A stretch of DNA of 64,000 bases from Streptomyces sp. MST-110588 (GCF_022695595.1 NZ_CP074380.1:7344501-7408500); one strand, 5' to 3'; shown: positions 17,471-30,080, counted from the first letter of the stretch. Translations and numbers: made by a program. The notes: generated from the sequence alone by a model not told the origin.

Positions 17471-18340
17471 TCACCGCTGGACGGCCTGGATGTCCAGCTC
17501 GATCCGGATCGTAGCGCCGATGGCCGCGATGCCCCGGGCCAGCATCTTGCGCCAGTCGAGGGTGAAGTCCTCGCGGTGCAGTTCGGTGGTGGCCGTGCAG
17601 GCCGTCCGCGTCTCGCCGCCCATGCCCGTACCGATTCCCAGATAACGGGTGTCGAGCTGGACGGAGCGGCTGACGCCGTGCAGATGCAGCACGCCCTGCA
17701 CCTGCCAGCGGCTGCCGCCCTTGTGGACGAAGCGCTCACCGGTGAACTGGAGGTAGGGGTAGCGCTCCACGTCCAGGAACTCGGCGGAGCGCAGATGGTC
17801 GTCGCGCATCTTGACGCCCGAGTCGATGCTCGCGGCGTCGATGGTCACCTCGACCCGGGAGTCCTGCATGTCCGGGGCGATCCACAGACTGCCCTCGAAG
17901 CGGTTGAACCGGCCGTGGATCTCCGCCAGGCCGATGTGCCGTGCCGTGAAGCGTACGAAGGAGTGGTCGGGGTCGATCCGCCAGTCGCCCGGGGCCGGCG
18001 TCGGCGGTACGGGCGCCGGAGCCAGGGCCAGGGGTCGCGGCGCGGTGCGCTGCCCCGCGGTGACCGGGGCCTGGAACCGTTCCGGCCGGAAGCCGTCCAG
18101 GGCGACCAGGACCTGGTGGTCACCGGGTGGCAGCGTCGCGGAGAAGATGCCGTTGGGGTCCGTCTGGCCCCGCATCAGTTCCGGGCCCTGCGGCCCCCGT
18201 ACCGACACCTCGGCCCCGGCCATCGGCAGGCCGACGGGATCGTGAACGGTCAGGTCCAGCGCCCCGGCGCCGCGGGGGAGGGGAGCCGGGGCGCTGTGGG
18301 GCGAGCGGTCACGAAGACGGTGCAGAAGGGCGAATGCCAT
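17471..18340 (-). CDS. YceI family protein with N-terminal carboxypeptidase-regulatory-like domain
   Basis: 289 residues. Residues ~25-100 look like a small beta-sandwich (LDLTVHDPVGLPMAGAEVSV... LPPGDHQVLVALDGF), a carboxypeptidase-regulatory-like fold. The rest is a YceI lipocalin-like domain that in relatives binds isoprenoid or amphiphilic molecules: WRIDPDHSFVRFTARHIGLA, GRFNRFEGSLWIAPD, DAASIDSGVKMRDDHLRSAE, FLDVERYPYLQFTGE, GVLHLHGVSRSVQLD. No signal peptide is seen, so it is probably cytoplasmic. The fusion is common in Streptomyces. A possible DasR-type site lies 59 bases upstream. Confidence 0.9.
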   Translation of the reverse strand: MAFALLHRLRDRSPHSAPAPLPRGAGALDLTVHDPVGLPMAGAEVSVRGPQGPELMRGQTDPNGIFSATLPPGDHQVLVALDGFRPERFQAPVTAGQRTAPRPLALAPAPVPPTPAPGDWRIDPDHSFVRFTARHIGLAEIHGRFNRFEGSLWIAPDMQDSRVEVTIDAASIDSGVKMRDDHLRSAEFLDVERYPYLQFTGERFVHKGGSRWQVQGVLHLHGVSRSVQLDTRYLGIGTGMGGETRTACTATTELHREDFTLDWRKMLARGIAAIGATIRIELDIQAVQR

Positions 18341-18398
18341 GGCAGGACGGGGCCTCCTGGTCAGTTGTGGTGAAACAGGTGCAACTCCATCCTGTCAT

Positions 18399-18409
18399 TG
18401 GTCCAGACC
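18399..18409. promoter_or_regulatory. Possible dre-like (DasR) site upstream of the YceI gene
   Basis: TGGTCCAGACC is close to the DasR consensus core TGGTCTAGACCA, differing by one internal base and the outer base. It lies 59 bases upstream of the YceI start codon on the template for that gene. One near-match in a GC-rich genome is weak evidence. Confidence 0.3.
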
Positions 18410-18458
18410 GCAGATGACCTCGGGATGTCAATACCGGGGTAAACGTGAAATTCCTCGC

Positions 18459-18505
18459 ACTCGGCTCGATGGACTCGGCTCGATGGACTTGGCTCGATGT
18501 CCTCG
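18459..18505. repeat. Short tandem repeats of a GGCTCGATGGACTC-like unit
   Basis: About three degenerate ~15-base copies lie just before the stop-codon end of the beta-galactosidase gene, between it and the YceI gene upstream region. No function is evident. Confidence 0.6.
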
Positions 18506-18521
18506 ACTCGGTGCCCTCGGC

Positions 18522-21875
<3,354 letters not shown>

Positions 21876-22121
21876 TCACATCAGCGAATCATGACGGACG
21901 GCCCGTCGGCGACCGTATACGGATGACTGACCGCTGAAGTGTCGCCCTTCGCCCCCGCTCTGCGCACCCGGTCGTCGGCCTTCCACTTCCCGGACGTCCG
22001 CCTACGGCGCCGACCGTGGAGCTCTCCCTTTCCGGCCGTTCGCCCAAGCTGTCCGCAGGGCCGTGTCCGGCTGTCCGGGCCGTCGCCGGACCAGCACGTC
22101 AGCGTCCGTCAGCGTCCCTGC

Positions 22122-22149
22122 CGCTGTCCGGGACATGTCCCGGACAGCG
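22122..22149. promoter_or_regulatory. 28-bp perfect palindrome (candidate operator or cruciform)
   Basis: CGCTGTCCGGGACA is followed directly by its exact reverse complement, with no spacer. The centre is GGACATGTCC. Symmetry without a loop favours a protein-binding dyad over a terminator. The related half-site GCTGTCCGGGC occurs about 60 bases to the left (about 22070). It lies 286 bases upstream of the beta-galactosidase start and 119 bases before the short ORF at 22268. Confidence 0.6.
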
Positions 22150-22267
22150 ATCCGGCTTGCGGACCCACGGGCGTCGGCACCACAGTCGTTCCCGGCATTC
22201 GAAAACGCCTGGCACCGGCCGCACATCATGCGTGTGTCCATCGCCGGAAGCCGTCCAGGAGGGTGCG

Positions 22268-22309
22268 ATGACCGTACGAGCACGGCACGGTGCGTGCCGC
22301 TCGCCCTGA
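22268..22309 (+). CDS. Possible 13-residue leader peptide
   Basis: ATG at 22268 has AGGAGGG ending four bases upstream, one of the best ribosome-binding sites in the window. It then reads MTVRARHGACRSP and stops. Short, Arg/Cys-containing leader peptides with strong SDs can act as translational attenuators in actinobacteria, but no recognisable gene follows on this strand. It may be chance or the start of a decayed gene. Confidence 0.25.
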   Translation: MTVRARHGACRSP

Positions 22310-22621
22310 CCGGTGTGCTTGGACGACTCCGACGTCAGGAACGGCACCGGCACCAGTTACCACTTCGATGTCAGGAGTGCCGCACGGTCCTCCGGTTCCT
22401 GCGCCGCCCGAGTCGGGGAAGGGCGCACGAACCGGACGTGCGGGCCGCCGACGGCCACTTCGGCAGCCCGCACCGCCGGAGTACGGCAGGCAGAGCGGGG
22501 GCGGCCCGGACCGCGCGATACGCGGCGGCCCGGGCCGGACGGCAGTGGTCGGGCCGTGCCTGCCGTACCCCGGCGCCTGGTGTCTGGTACCCGGCGCCCT
22601 ATGCCTGAGCCCGGCGCCCGG

Positions 22622-22656
22622 GCCCGGTGCCCGGTGCCCGGTGCCCGGTGCCCGGT
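22622..22656. repeat. Five exact 7-bp repeats (GCCCGGT) next to the SWIM gene stop
   Basis: GCCCGGT is repeated five times without interruption, ending one base before the stop codon of the SWIM gene (on the opposite strand). It is a likely site of strand slippage and might vary between strains. Confidence 0.85.
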
Positions 22657-22657
22657 G

Positions 22658-24157
22658 TCAGACGTCCGTGACGGTGACGGCGGTGGCCAGGGCGGACGCC
22701 GGGTCCAGTGATGACGGACCGGCCGGGACCCACCGGCCGCGGTGCCTGCGGTACGGCCACCACCTCCCGTCACGGCCGTACCGCAACTGCGCGTCCTGGC
22801 CGACCACGGTCCAGCGGTTGCCAGTGGCCCGCAGCCGCGGCCGGGGATCCTCCTCCTCCCATGCGGCGGCCAGTTGAGCGGTGGCGCGCGCCATGATCTC
22901 CGGCTGCGGTGTCCACTCCTCCTCCAGGGCCGCAAGCCCCGCGGCGCCGCCCTGCTCCCACGCCTGAACGGCCAGTGCCAGCCCCCGGGAGTCGCGTCCC
23001 GTGCCCGCCGCGAGCCGGCCGGCCGCCGCAGGGTCCGGCCGGGCCGCTGCGAGCCGGACCGCGTCCTGCTCGCAGGTCAGCGGTGGCGGCGGTGGGGCGT
23101 CGGCGTGCCGGGGGGAGAGCGCGTCCGCCAGCAGACGCTGGGCGCGGGCGGCGGTGTCGGCGATCAGGAACTCCAGCGCCGCCACGTCCACGCCCGGCGC
23201 GGGCGCGGTGCCGCCGCCCAGGGCCGGTGCGGTGCCCGGTTCGTCCACGAGCGGTGGTGGCGCGGGCAGCGGCGGCGCACCACCGGTCGCCACGTGGGTG
23301 CCGGCCGCCGCGTACACCTCGGTGGCCGGCACACCCGCGAGGGGCCGCGCCGCTCCGGCCGGCGCGTCGGCTTCCGGCGCCTGCGCGTGGGCCGCACTGC
23401 GTGCCTGGAGGTCCTCCAGCAGTTCCCGCTCCCCGCGCCCGCGCAGCAACAGCAGAACGAAGGGGTCCTCGTCCAGGAGCCGCGCCAGTTGGTAACAGAG
23501 CGCGCTGGTGTGCGCACAGTGGTCCCACGCCTCGCAGGCGCATTCGGGCTCCAGATCGCCGATGCCCGGCAGCAGCTCCACGCCGGCGGCAGCCGCGTCC
23601 TCCACCAGGTGCGGCGGCATGTCGCGGTCCAGCAGCGCGGCTATGTGTCCGGCCTGGTCCGCGACCATGTCCAGGAACCGGTCCCATTCCGTCGCGCTCA
23701 GCTCCTGCAACAGGACGTCGGAACGGTAGGCCGTACGGTCCCGGTCCTGGACGACCGCGGTGATCCGGCCCGGACGCACCGACACCGCACCCACCGCGCC
23801 CGCCCGCGCGTGTCTGCGGCCCAGCTTGACCTGCGTGCCGTCAAGCGCCGTGTCCTCCAGGGCCTGGAGCCAGGCATGACCCCACCAGGTCCGCGCGAAA
23901 CCCCGGCCGCGGGCGGGCGGCAGCGCCGCGAAGGTGCGCTCGGCACCGCGCTTCTCCCGCGCCGGACCTCCTTCGCCGTCGCTCCCCCGAGCCGTTCCCC
24001 GTCCCGTTCCCTGACCCCTGTCCTGGCCCATGCCCCGGTGCTCTCCCCGGTTCTCGGTGTTCTCGTCGACCTCGTATGCGCCGTCCTCATACGCGCCACT
24101 GGCGTACGCGCCGTCCTCATACGCGCCACTGCGCGCGCTCCCGTACGCAGCGCTCAT
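22658..24157 (-). CDS. SWIM zinc-finger protein, partner of the SNF2 helicase
   Basis: About 499 residues. The SWIM motif is at ECACEAWDHCAHTSALCYQL (Cys-x-Cys...Cys-x-His), a zinc-binding module found with SNF2 ATPases and thought to bind DNA or protein. Upstream lies the family segment FAALPPARGRGFARTWWGHAW followed by WLQALEDTALDG. The C-terminal half is Ala/Pro-rich with a closing WTVVGQDAQLRYGRDGRWWP. The N-terminus (residues 2-28) is a Gly/Ala/Tyr-rich repeat (SGAYEDGAYA units) from a 30-bp tandem DNA repeat. ATG 24157 overlaps the helicase stop (ATGA), so the two are translationally coupled. Probable role in DNA repair or chromatin-like remodelling with the helicase (family inference). 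Confidence 0.88.
   Translation of the reverse strand: MSAAYGSARSGAYEDGAYASGAYEDGAYEVDENTENRGEHRGMGQDRGQGTGRGTARGSDGEGGPAREKRGAERTFAALPPARGRGFARTWWGHAWLQALEDTALDGTQVKLGRRHARAGAVGAVSVRPGRITAVVQDRDRTAYRSDVLLQELSATEWDRFLDMVADQAGHIAALLDRDMPPHLVEDAAAAGVELLPGIGDLEPECACEAWDHCAHTSALCYQLARLLDEDPFVLLLLRGRGERELLEDLQARSAAHAQAPEADAPAGAARPLAGVPATEVYAAAGTHVATGGAPPLPAPPPLVDEPGTAPALGGGTAPAPGVDVAALEFLIADTAARAQRLLADALSPRHADAPPPPPLTCEQDAVRLAAARPDPAAAGRLAAGTGRDSRGLALAVQAWEQGGAAGLAALEEEWTPQPEIMARATAQLAAAWEEEDPRPRLRATGNRWTVVGQDAQLRYGRDGRWWPYRRHRGRWVPAGPSSLDPASALATAVTVTDV
24078..24131 (-). repeat. 30-bp tandem repeat in the SWIM gene N-terminus
   Basis: Nearly two copies of a 30-base unit beginning GCGCCGTCCTCATACGCGCC encode the reiterated SGAYEDGAYA sequence. 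The unit length is a multiple of three, so copy-number change would keep the frame. Confidence 0.85.
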
Positions 24158-27100
24158 CGCTCGCTCCCTCGCAGTTCGACCAGGTCCGCCAGCTCGGCAT
24201 CGGTCAGTTCGGTCAGTGCCGCCTCGCCGGACCCGAGCACGGCGTCCGCCAGCCGCCGCTTGCGCTCCAGCATCGTGGCGATCCGGTCCTCGATCGTGCC
24301 TTCGGTGATCATGCGGTGGACCTGCACCGGCTGGGTCTGGCCGATGCGGTACGCGCGGTCGGTGGCCTGTGCCTCGACCGCCGGGTTCCACCAGCGGTCG
24401 AAGTGCACGACGTGAGCCGCCCTGGTGAGGTTCAGACCCGTACCAGCGGCCTTCAACGACAGCAGGAAGACCGGTGCCGCGCCGTCCTGGAAGCGGCGGA
24501 CCATCTCCTCGCGGCGTGCCACCGGCGTCCCGCCGTGCAGGAACTGTGTCGCGACACCGCGGGCCGCCAGATGCCGCTCCAGCAGCCGGGCCATCTGCAC
24601 GTACTGGGTGAAGACCAGCACGCTCGACCCCTCGGCGAGAATCGCGTCCAGCAGTTCGTCCAGCAGCTCCACCTTCCCCGAACGTCCCTCGATCCGGGGC
24701 TCGTTCTCTTTGAGGAACTGCGCCGGGTGGTTGCAGATCTGCTTGAGCGAGGTCAGCAGCTTCACGACCAGGCCGCGGCGTTCGAAGCCGTCCGTCCCCG
24801 CGATGCCGGCCAGCCCCTCGCGCACCACGGCCTCGTACAGCCCGGCCTGTTCCTTGGTGAGCGCGACCGCGCGATCGGTCTCCGTCTTCGGCGGCAGCTC
24901 CGGCGCGATGCCGGGGTCGGACTTGCGGCGGCGCAGCAGGAAGGGCCGTACGAGACGGGCCAGCCGCTCGGCCGCGGCCGGGTCGGTGCCGCCCTCGACG
25001 GCACGGGCGTAGCGCGTACGGAACCGGCCGAGCGGGCCGAGGAGGCCGGGCGTCGTCCAGTCCAGGACGGCCCACAGCTCGGACAGGTTGTTCTCGACGG
25101 GCGTGCCGGTGAGTGCCACCCGGGCGCCTGCCGGGATGCCGCGCAGCGCCTTGGCCGTAGCGGAGAAGGGGTTCTTGACGTGCTGGGCCTCGTCGGCGAC
25201 GACCAGGCCCCAGCGTGCCTGCGCCAGCTTCCGCGCGTCCAGCCGCATCGTTCCGTACGTGGTCAGGACGAACTCGTCGTCGGCCAGGTGCTCCAGGCTG
25301 CGGTGAGCGGCGTGGAAGCGGCGCACGGGCGCGCCGGGAGCGAACTTCTCGATCTCCCGTTGCCAGTTGCCCATGAGGGACGTGGGACAGACCACGAGGG
25401 TGGGACCGGCGAGGGCCGGGTCGGTCTGGCGGTGGAGGTGGAGCGCGATGAGGGTGATGGTCTTGCCCAGGCCCATGTCGTCCGCGAGACAGCCGCCGAG
25501 GCCGAGCGCGGTCATACGGTGCAGCCAGCGCAGACCGCGCAGTTGGTAGTCGCGGAGGGTGGCGGCCAGCGCCGCGGGCTGACCGACCGCATCCTCCCGG
25601 GCCCTGCTCCGCCGGTCTGTGCTCCGCCGCTCCCCGGGGCACCGGCCCCCTCCGGATTCCCGATCCGGTCGCGCAGCCAGGCCGGCCATCCGGAGGCGAC
25701 CACCTCCACCTGCTCGCCGTCGTCGGTCTCGGCGGTGCCGGTGAGTGCCGCCGCGAGCGCGTCGATCGGAGTGATCTTGCGGTCCCGGCGGTCCCGGGCC
25801 GCCCGTACGGCCTCCGGATCGATCAGCACCCACTGGTCCCGCAGCCGTACCAGTGGCCGTCCTGCCTCGGCGAGCCGGTCCAGCTCCGCCTTGCCGAGCT
25901 CCTGGTCGCCGATGGCGAAGCGCCAACTGAAGGAGAGCAGGGCCTCGGCGGAGACGAAGGACGACAGTCCGGAACCCGTCCGGTACCGACTCCCGCTCTC
26001 GTCGTCCTGCCCCTGCCTTCCCCCGTCCTCCGGGTGGTCCGGTAGTCCGGACGGTCCCACCACGGCGCGGGTGGTCAGCCCCCGTACCACCTCTTTCGGC
26101 CAGTGGACCGCTACCCCGGCGGCGGCCAGCGCCCGGGCGGCCGGGCCGAGGAGCTCGGCGATCTCCTCGTCGGCCAGGCCGATGGCGTCCGGGACGGCGG
26201 CGGAGAGCAGAGGGGCGAGCGGCGGCCAGACACCGGCGGCGCGACGGAGGGTGAGCAGGGTGTCCATCCGGGCCCGGGGGCCGAAGGACTCACCGGCGGA
26301 GGACGCCCCGGACCACACCTCGGACGCGTCGGCCACGACCGTGGGATCGGTGAGGCTGTGCACCTGCAGCACGGCCGTGAACGCCCCGGACCGGGCCTCC
26401 TCGCGTCCGCCGTCCTGCTCGGCGTCAGTTTTCACGGCGCCGGACCCCTTGGTGCCGGACCCGTCGGTGCCGGACCCGTTGGCGCCGGTCCGGCCGGCAC
26501 CGGTCTCCCCGCCGTCGGTCAGGCCCGCCACCTCCACACGCAGCGAGATCCGCACCCCCGCGTCGTGCCCGGCCGCCACGTCCGCGGCCCAGTCCCGCTG
26601 CTCGGGGATGTGCTGGGGTTCGGCCGCGGCGAACGCCGGGCCGCCGGTGACGAGCGTGGCCGCGGGGGAGCGGGGCAGCCCGTCGGCCACCGCGTCGAGA
26701 AAGGCCCGTACGAGACGCTCCGGTTCGGGCAGCTCCACCGGGTCCGTACCGGGGAGCGGGGTGGCATGGGCGTGCGCGGGCATCGCGGCGGCGAGGGCGC
26801 GCACCCGCTGGACGTCGGCGGGATCCAGCGGCCTGGGGCGCCAGGCGTCGTAACCCGCCGGGCTCAGTCCCGGCAGCAGCCGCCCGCGGGCAGCGAGTTG
26901 CAGGGCCAGTACGGACACGGCCCCCCAGAACGCCGCGGCCGGGTCGGCGGTACGGGCCGTACGGGCGCGGGTGAGCACCGGGACCGCCGCGCCGACGGGC
27001 AGGACGACGGCCGGCACGTCCCGGACCACGATCTCTCCGTCCGGCCCGGGGACGGCGACCGCCACGTGCTGCGCCTCGTGGCCGAGGCCATCGCCGCCGG

Positions 27101-27227
27101 CGGGCTCGCCGTCCGGCCGCCAGAAGGCGACCTGGCCGGTACGAGGCGGGTCGGAGGGGAGAAAGACCGCTGCGCAACGGGAGAGCGCGGAGGCCGGGTG
27201 GTGCTCCGGAGCCTGAGTTGTTGCCAC
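24154..27227 (-). CDS. SNF2-family DEAD/DEAH helicase, frame broken once
   Basis: About 1024 residues if one base is restored. Start GTG 27227 (VATTQAPEHHPAS) has GAGGAG upstream. The first ~540 residues form the bacterial SNF2-associated N-terminal region (WAIGD-like FSWRFAIGDQELGKAELDRL and QWVLIDPEAVRAARDRRDRK). The ATPase half reads LADDMGLGKTITLIAL (motif I), VVADEAQHVKNPFSATAKAL (II), VALTGTPVENNLSELWAVLD (III), QYVQMARLLERHL, SLKAAGTGLNLTRA (V) and TDRAYRIGQTQPVQVHRM (VI). The frame shifts at GGG 25596-25598; one added G gives ...GPGEDAVGQPAALAATLRDY and exactly 1025 codons including stop. All motifs on both sides are intact, which argues against long-standing decay. Coupled to the SWIM gene. 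Likely remodels protein-DNA complexes. Confidence 0.88.
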
Positions 27228-27466
27228 GTGCCGAGTACTCCTCAACTTTGACTACTGGCGGCAGAGCGCCCGAGGGTACATGACGATCGGGCGTCGCGCG
27301 CAATGATCACGACCCCGGATTTCTCCGGTCCCACCGGTTCCCGGAAGGCGAGGCGGTCCCGCCGGCCTGAGCGCCCGGCGTCTGCTCCCCTGGAACCCCG
27401 CACATCGAATCCACGTTCAATGAAAGACACAGAGCGCGGCATCCGGCCGCGGGAGGGACGTGGAAG

Positions 27467-27652
27467 ATGTCCACAGGTACGAAGGTCGCTGTCATCGGCG
27501 GTGCTGCGGTGGGACTGCTCCTGCTGTGGGTGCTGCCTTTCTGGCTGGCGGTCCTGGTCATGCTCGGCGTGCAGGTCACGCTGTATCTGGCGCTGGACCC
27601 GCAGCAGCGGCGCAGGCTGCGGCGGGTGGCCCGTAAGGAGCTCGGGCGCTGA
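27467..27652 (+). CDS. Small membrane protein, 61 aa
   Basis: ATG 27467 follows GGGAGGGACGTGGAAG, a good ribosome-binding site. The product has two hydrophobic segments (VAVIGGAAVGLLLLWVLP and FWLAVLVMLGVQVTLYLAL) and an Arg-rich cytoplasmic tail (DPQQRRRLRRVARKELG). Strong third-position GC and good spacing support a real gene. Similar small proteins are widespread in Streptomyces; function unknown. It is isolated, downstream of the divergent SNF2 gene. Confidence 0.78.
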   Translation: MSTGTKVAVIGGAAVGLLLLWVLPFWLAVLVMLGVQVTLYLALDPQQRRRLRRVARKELGR

Positions 27653-28068
27653 GCGCCGCGGCACACTGACGTCCGGCGACGGAAGCCGGACACGGCAGGA
27701 GACGACGACGTCCCCGTCAGCGGGCCCGCGGATCGCCCGATCCGTGGGTGGGACGTTGTCGCGCCCACCGCGTCCACCCTCCGATGCTGCCGAAGCTGAA
27801 GCTGAAGCTGAAGCTGAAGCCGAAGCCGAAGCCGAAGCCGACGGTGGCGGTGGCGGTAGAGGTGGCGCCGGCACCTCGAACGATTCCTCATGCCCCTCGA
27901 AACCCTCATGCATGACCACTGCCGCCCCCGTGTCCGTGCCCGTGCCGCCCCTCCACGCCGACGCGTCCGCGCCGCCGTGCAAAGCAAGTTGAGCACAGGG
28001 GTCTGACAACGCCCACGCGCGAGATCGTCCCCGGGCCCGCGGAAGCCGCCCGCCCGGCGCGCAAGCCG
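27653..28068. other. Intergenic region with a hexanucleotide repeat
   Basis: About 416 bases without a convincing gene. Readings through the repeat give Glu-Ala polymer on one strand and Ser-Ala polymer on the other. One minus-strand reading begins with an in-frame ATG at 27914 (MHEGFEGHEESFEVP), looks protein-like for about 20 residues, then enters the polymer. No SD or plausible stop supports it as a gene. Confidence 0.45.
27792..27839. repeat. GAAGCT/GAAGCC hexanucleotide repeat, eight units
   Basis: Four GAAGCT units are followed by four GAAGCC units with no interruption (48 bp). The clean switch from T to C halfway suggests two separate expansions. Confidence 0.9.
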
Positions 28069-28413
28069 TCAGGCGGCGGGCAGGCCGAGCAGGTCCCGTG
28101 CCACCCTCTGAGGCGGCTCATGGCGCTCCCGGGCGAGCGTGATCACCGCCCGGCAGGCCAACTCACGTACCCCGAAAGCGAGTGCCTCGGGGGAAACCCA
28201 CTGCGTGGCCTCGGCGCTGCCTTCCTCGTCGCCCTCGGCGCACGCCGCGACATGGGTCGCGGCGGCATCGAAGAGATTGTGCGGCCCCTTCGCCCCGGGA
28301 ACCCGCGTGGACCGCCGCGCCGTTTCAGGCCGCGTGGCCGACAGCTTCTCCTCGATCATCTGTCTGACGTCGCGGAAAGATCTGAAGAATTCCTGTAAGA
28401 ACCCGGCCATCAT
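28069..28413 (-). CDS. Hypothetical protein with an early TTA codon
   Basis: 114 residues, start ATG 28413 (or the adjacent ATG 28410) behind GGGAGAG. It begins MMAGFLQEFFRSFRDVRQMI and continues with a His/Ala-rich middle (NLFDAAATHVAACAEGDEEG) and a helical end (ALAFGVRELACRAVITLARE then a short PPQRVARDLLGL tail). No domain is recognised. The sixth codon is TTA (28396-28398), the rare leucine codon read by bldA tRNA, so expression may be restricted to later growth. It is divergent from the MpaB gene across 89 bases. Confidence 0.72.
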   Translation of the reverse strand: MMAGFLQEFFRSFRDVRQMIEEKLSATRPETARRSTRVPGAKGPHNLFDAAATHVAACAEGDEEGSAEATQWVSPEALAFGVRELACRAVITLARERHEPPQRVARDLLGLPAA

Positions 28414-28502
28414 CTCTCCCAGTCCGGTGCTTGTGCCGGTCGTTCAAGTGTGCCCTGAGCCCCTAGGGTTGGACCCGTGGCGATGGAAGGGACAGGTGCT
28501 CG

Positions 28503-29408
28503 GTGAGGCGTTACGACTGGCTGCGGCAGATTCAGCGGCTCGATCCGGAGAAGGACTTCCTGCGGATCTACCGCATCACGGCGACGTACGAGTTCCCGTG
28601 GGACATGACCAGGGCCCTGGAACTGGCGCTGTACCGCACGTACGCGGTGCCCAGCATCGGCCGGCTCCTTGACCGGACCGCCGAGTTCACCAACCGCCCG
28701 CAAAAGCGCTACGACGACACCGCGCTGCTTATGGACGCGGTGGTGGAGCACGGCTTCGAGGCCGAGGGCGGTCGGACCGCCATCCGCCGTATCAACCAGA
28801 TGCACCGCAGCTACGACATCAGTAATGAAGACATGCGGTACGTCCTGTGCACCTTCGCGGTGATGCCCAAGCGCTGGCTCGACCAGTACGGCTGGCGGCG
28901 GCTGTGCGAGCAGGAAAAACGCGCGTCGGCCGTCTACTACCGCACTCTGGGCAAGCACATGGGCATCAAGGACAGCCCGCAGACCTTCCAGGACTTCGAA
29001 CGCTGTCTGGACGACTACGAGCGGGAGCACTTCGCCTGGGACGAGGGCGGCCGACGGGTGTCGGACGCCACCCTCGACCTGATGGCGGGCTGGTACGGGC
29101 CGCTCGCCCCCCTGGTCCGCGGCGCGAGCATGGCGCTGCTGGACGACTCGCTGCTGGAGGCGTTCCGTTACGAGCGTCCCAAGCCGGCCGTCCAGGCGGC
29201 GGTGCGCGGCACGCTCCGGCTGCGGGCCAGGGCCGTACGCCTCATGCCGCCGCGCCGCACCCCGCACTACGCCCGTCAGAACCCGGAGATCAAGGGCTAC
29301 CCCCACGGCTACCGCATCGCTGACCTGGGAACTTTCCCCAAGTCCCGCCCCGCGGCCGGATGCCCTGTCGCCCATGGGGAGCGGGTCTCCGAGCCGGACC
29401 AGGCGTAG
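28503..29408 (+). CDS. Oxygenase MpaB family protein (DUF2236-like)
   Basis: 301 residues from GTG 28503. The family hallmarks are a helical all-alpha fold with YEFPWDMTRALELALYRTY, RTAEFTNRPQKRYDDTALLM, INQMHRSYDISNEDMRYVLC and a long central helix bundle. Conserved His (MHRSYDI) and acidic residues in these stretches are the candidate haem or cofactor environment. Members include MpaB, a haem-dependent oxygenase in mycophenolic acid synthesis, and latex-clearing protein relatives. The substrate of this one is not deducible. No signal sequence is seen. Stand-alone, convergent with a methyltransferase. Confidence 0.85.
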   Translation: MRRYDWLRQIQRLDPEKDFLRIYRITATYEFPWDMTRALELALYRTYAVPSIGRLLDRTAEFTNRPQKRYDDTALLMDAVVEHGFEAEGGRTAIRRINQMHRSYDISNEDMRYVLCTFAVMPKRWLDQYGWRRLCEQEKRASAVYYRTLGKHMGIKDSPQTFQDFERCLDDYEREHFAWDEGGRRVSDATLDLMAGWYGPLAPLVRGASMALLDDSLLEAFRYERPKPAVQAAVRGTLRLRARAVRLMPPRRTPHYARQNPEIKGYPHGYRIADLGTFPKSRPAAGCPVAHGERVSEPDQA

Positions 29409-29441
29409 GGGCCCGTACGGTCATATCGGCCGCCCGTACGG

Positions 29442-30080
29442 TCACACCTGTCCGTACGGGGCTCCGTCCTCGCCCCGGCGCACCGCGAGCGCGAGATAGC
29501 GGGCGTCCTCATCCACGTAACTGACCAGGTCCCAGCCGCTTTCCGCCAGCACGGGCCGCAGGTTCCGCTCCGCCCTCAGATCGTCGGGAGTGATCTGGCG
29601 TCCCTTGCGCGCGGCAAGAGCCCGTCGCCCGATGGGGTGAAAAAGGGCGAGACGGCCCCCGGGGCGTACACACCTGGCCAACTCCGCGAGGCCGGCCGAG
29701 GGCTCCGCCAAATGGGAGAGCAGCCCGGCCGCGAAGACGGCGTCGAGGCAGGCGTCCCGCAGCGGCAGCCGGGACACGTCGGTGAGCAGGAGCCCCGTGC
29801 CGCGCTGTCGCCCCTCCCGAACGGCGACCGTGAGCATCTCGGGGGTCAGGTCCGCGCCCAGGACCGTGCCGCGCGCGCCGACGGCGGCGCGCAGCGCGGG
29901 CAGCGCCCGGCCCGTGCCACAGCCCGCGTCCAGGACGCGATCGCCCTCGCGCAGTCCCATCGCCGCCACGCCCGCGGCGTAGGCGGGCCCGTCGTCGGGG
30001 AAACGGGCGTCCCAGCCGTCGGCCCGTGACCCGAAGAACTCGCGTACCTCATGAGGGTGATCGTCGAGGGCGTCGTTCAT
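29442..30080 (-). CDS. Class I SAM-dependent methyltransferase
   Basis: 212 residues from ATG 30080, chosen for GGAGGAG seven bases upstream. The SAM-binding signature is VLDAGCGTGRALPAL, with ADLTPEMLTVAVREG as the acidic loop, SRLPLRDACLDAVFAAGLLS and LARCVRPGGRLALFHPIGRR. This is the general methyltransferase_11/25 pattern, and the C-terminal part gives no clue to substrate. It stands alone between convergent MpaB and the divergent GTPase gene. Confidence 0.9.
   Translation of the reverse strand: MNDALDDHPHEVREFFGSRADGWDARFPDDGPAYAAGVAAMGLREGDRVLDAGCGTGRALPALRAAVGARGTVLGADLTPEMLTVAVREGRQRGTGLLLTDVSRLPLRDACLDAVFAAGLLSHLAEPSAGLAELARCVRPGGRLALFHPIGRRALAARKGRQITPDDLRAERNLRPVLAESGWDLVSYVDEDARYLALAVRRGEDGAPYGQV

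Noticed and set aside
22310..22657. Coding remnant after the mini-ORF
   Set aside because: Short protein-like words appear in two frames, but none extends or matches a family I recognise.
27242..28009. Minus-strand open frame with Ser-Ala polymer, beginning near MHEGFEGHEE
   Set aside because: Overlaps the small membrane protein gene antisense, depends on a hexanucleotide repeat, and has no SD or sensible end. A precursor-peptide reading was considered but is unsupported.
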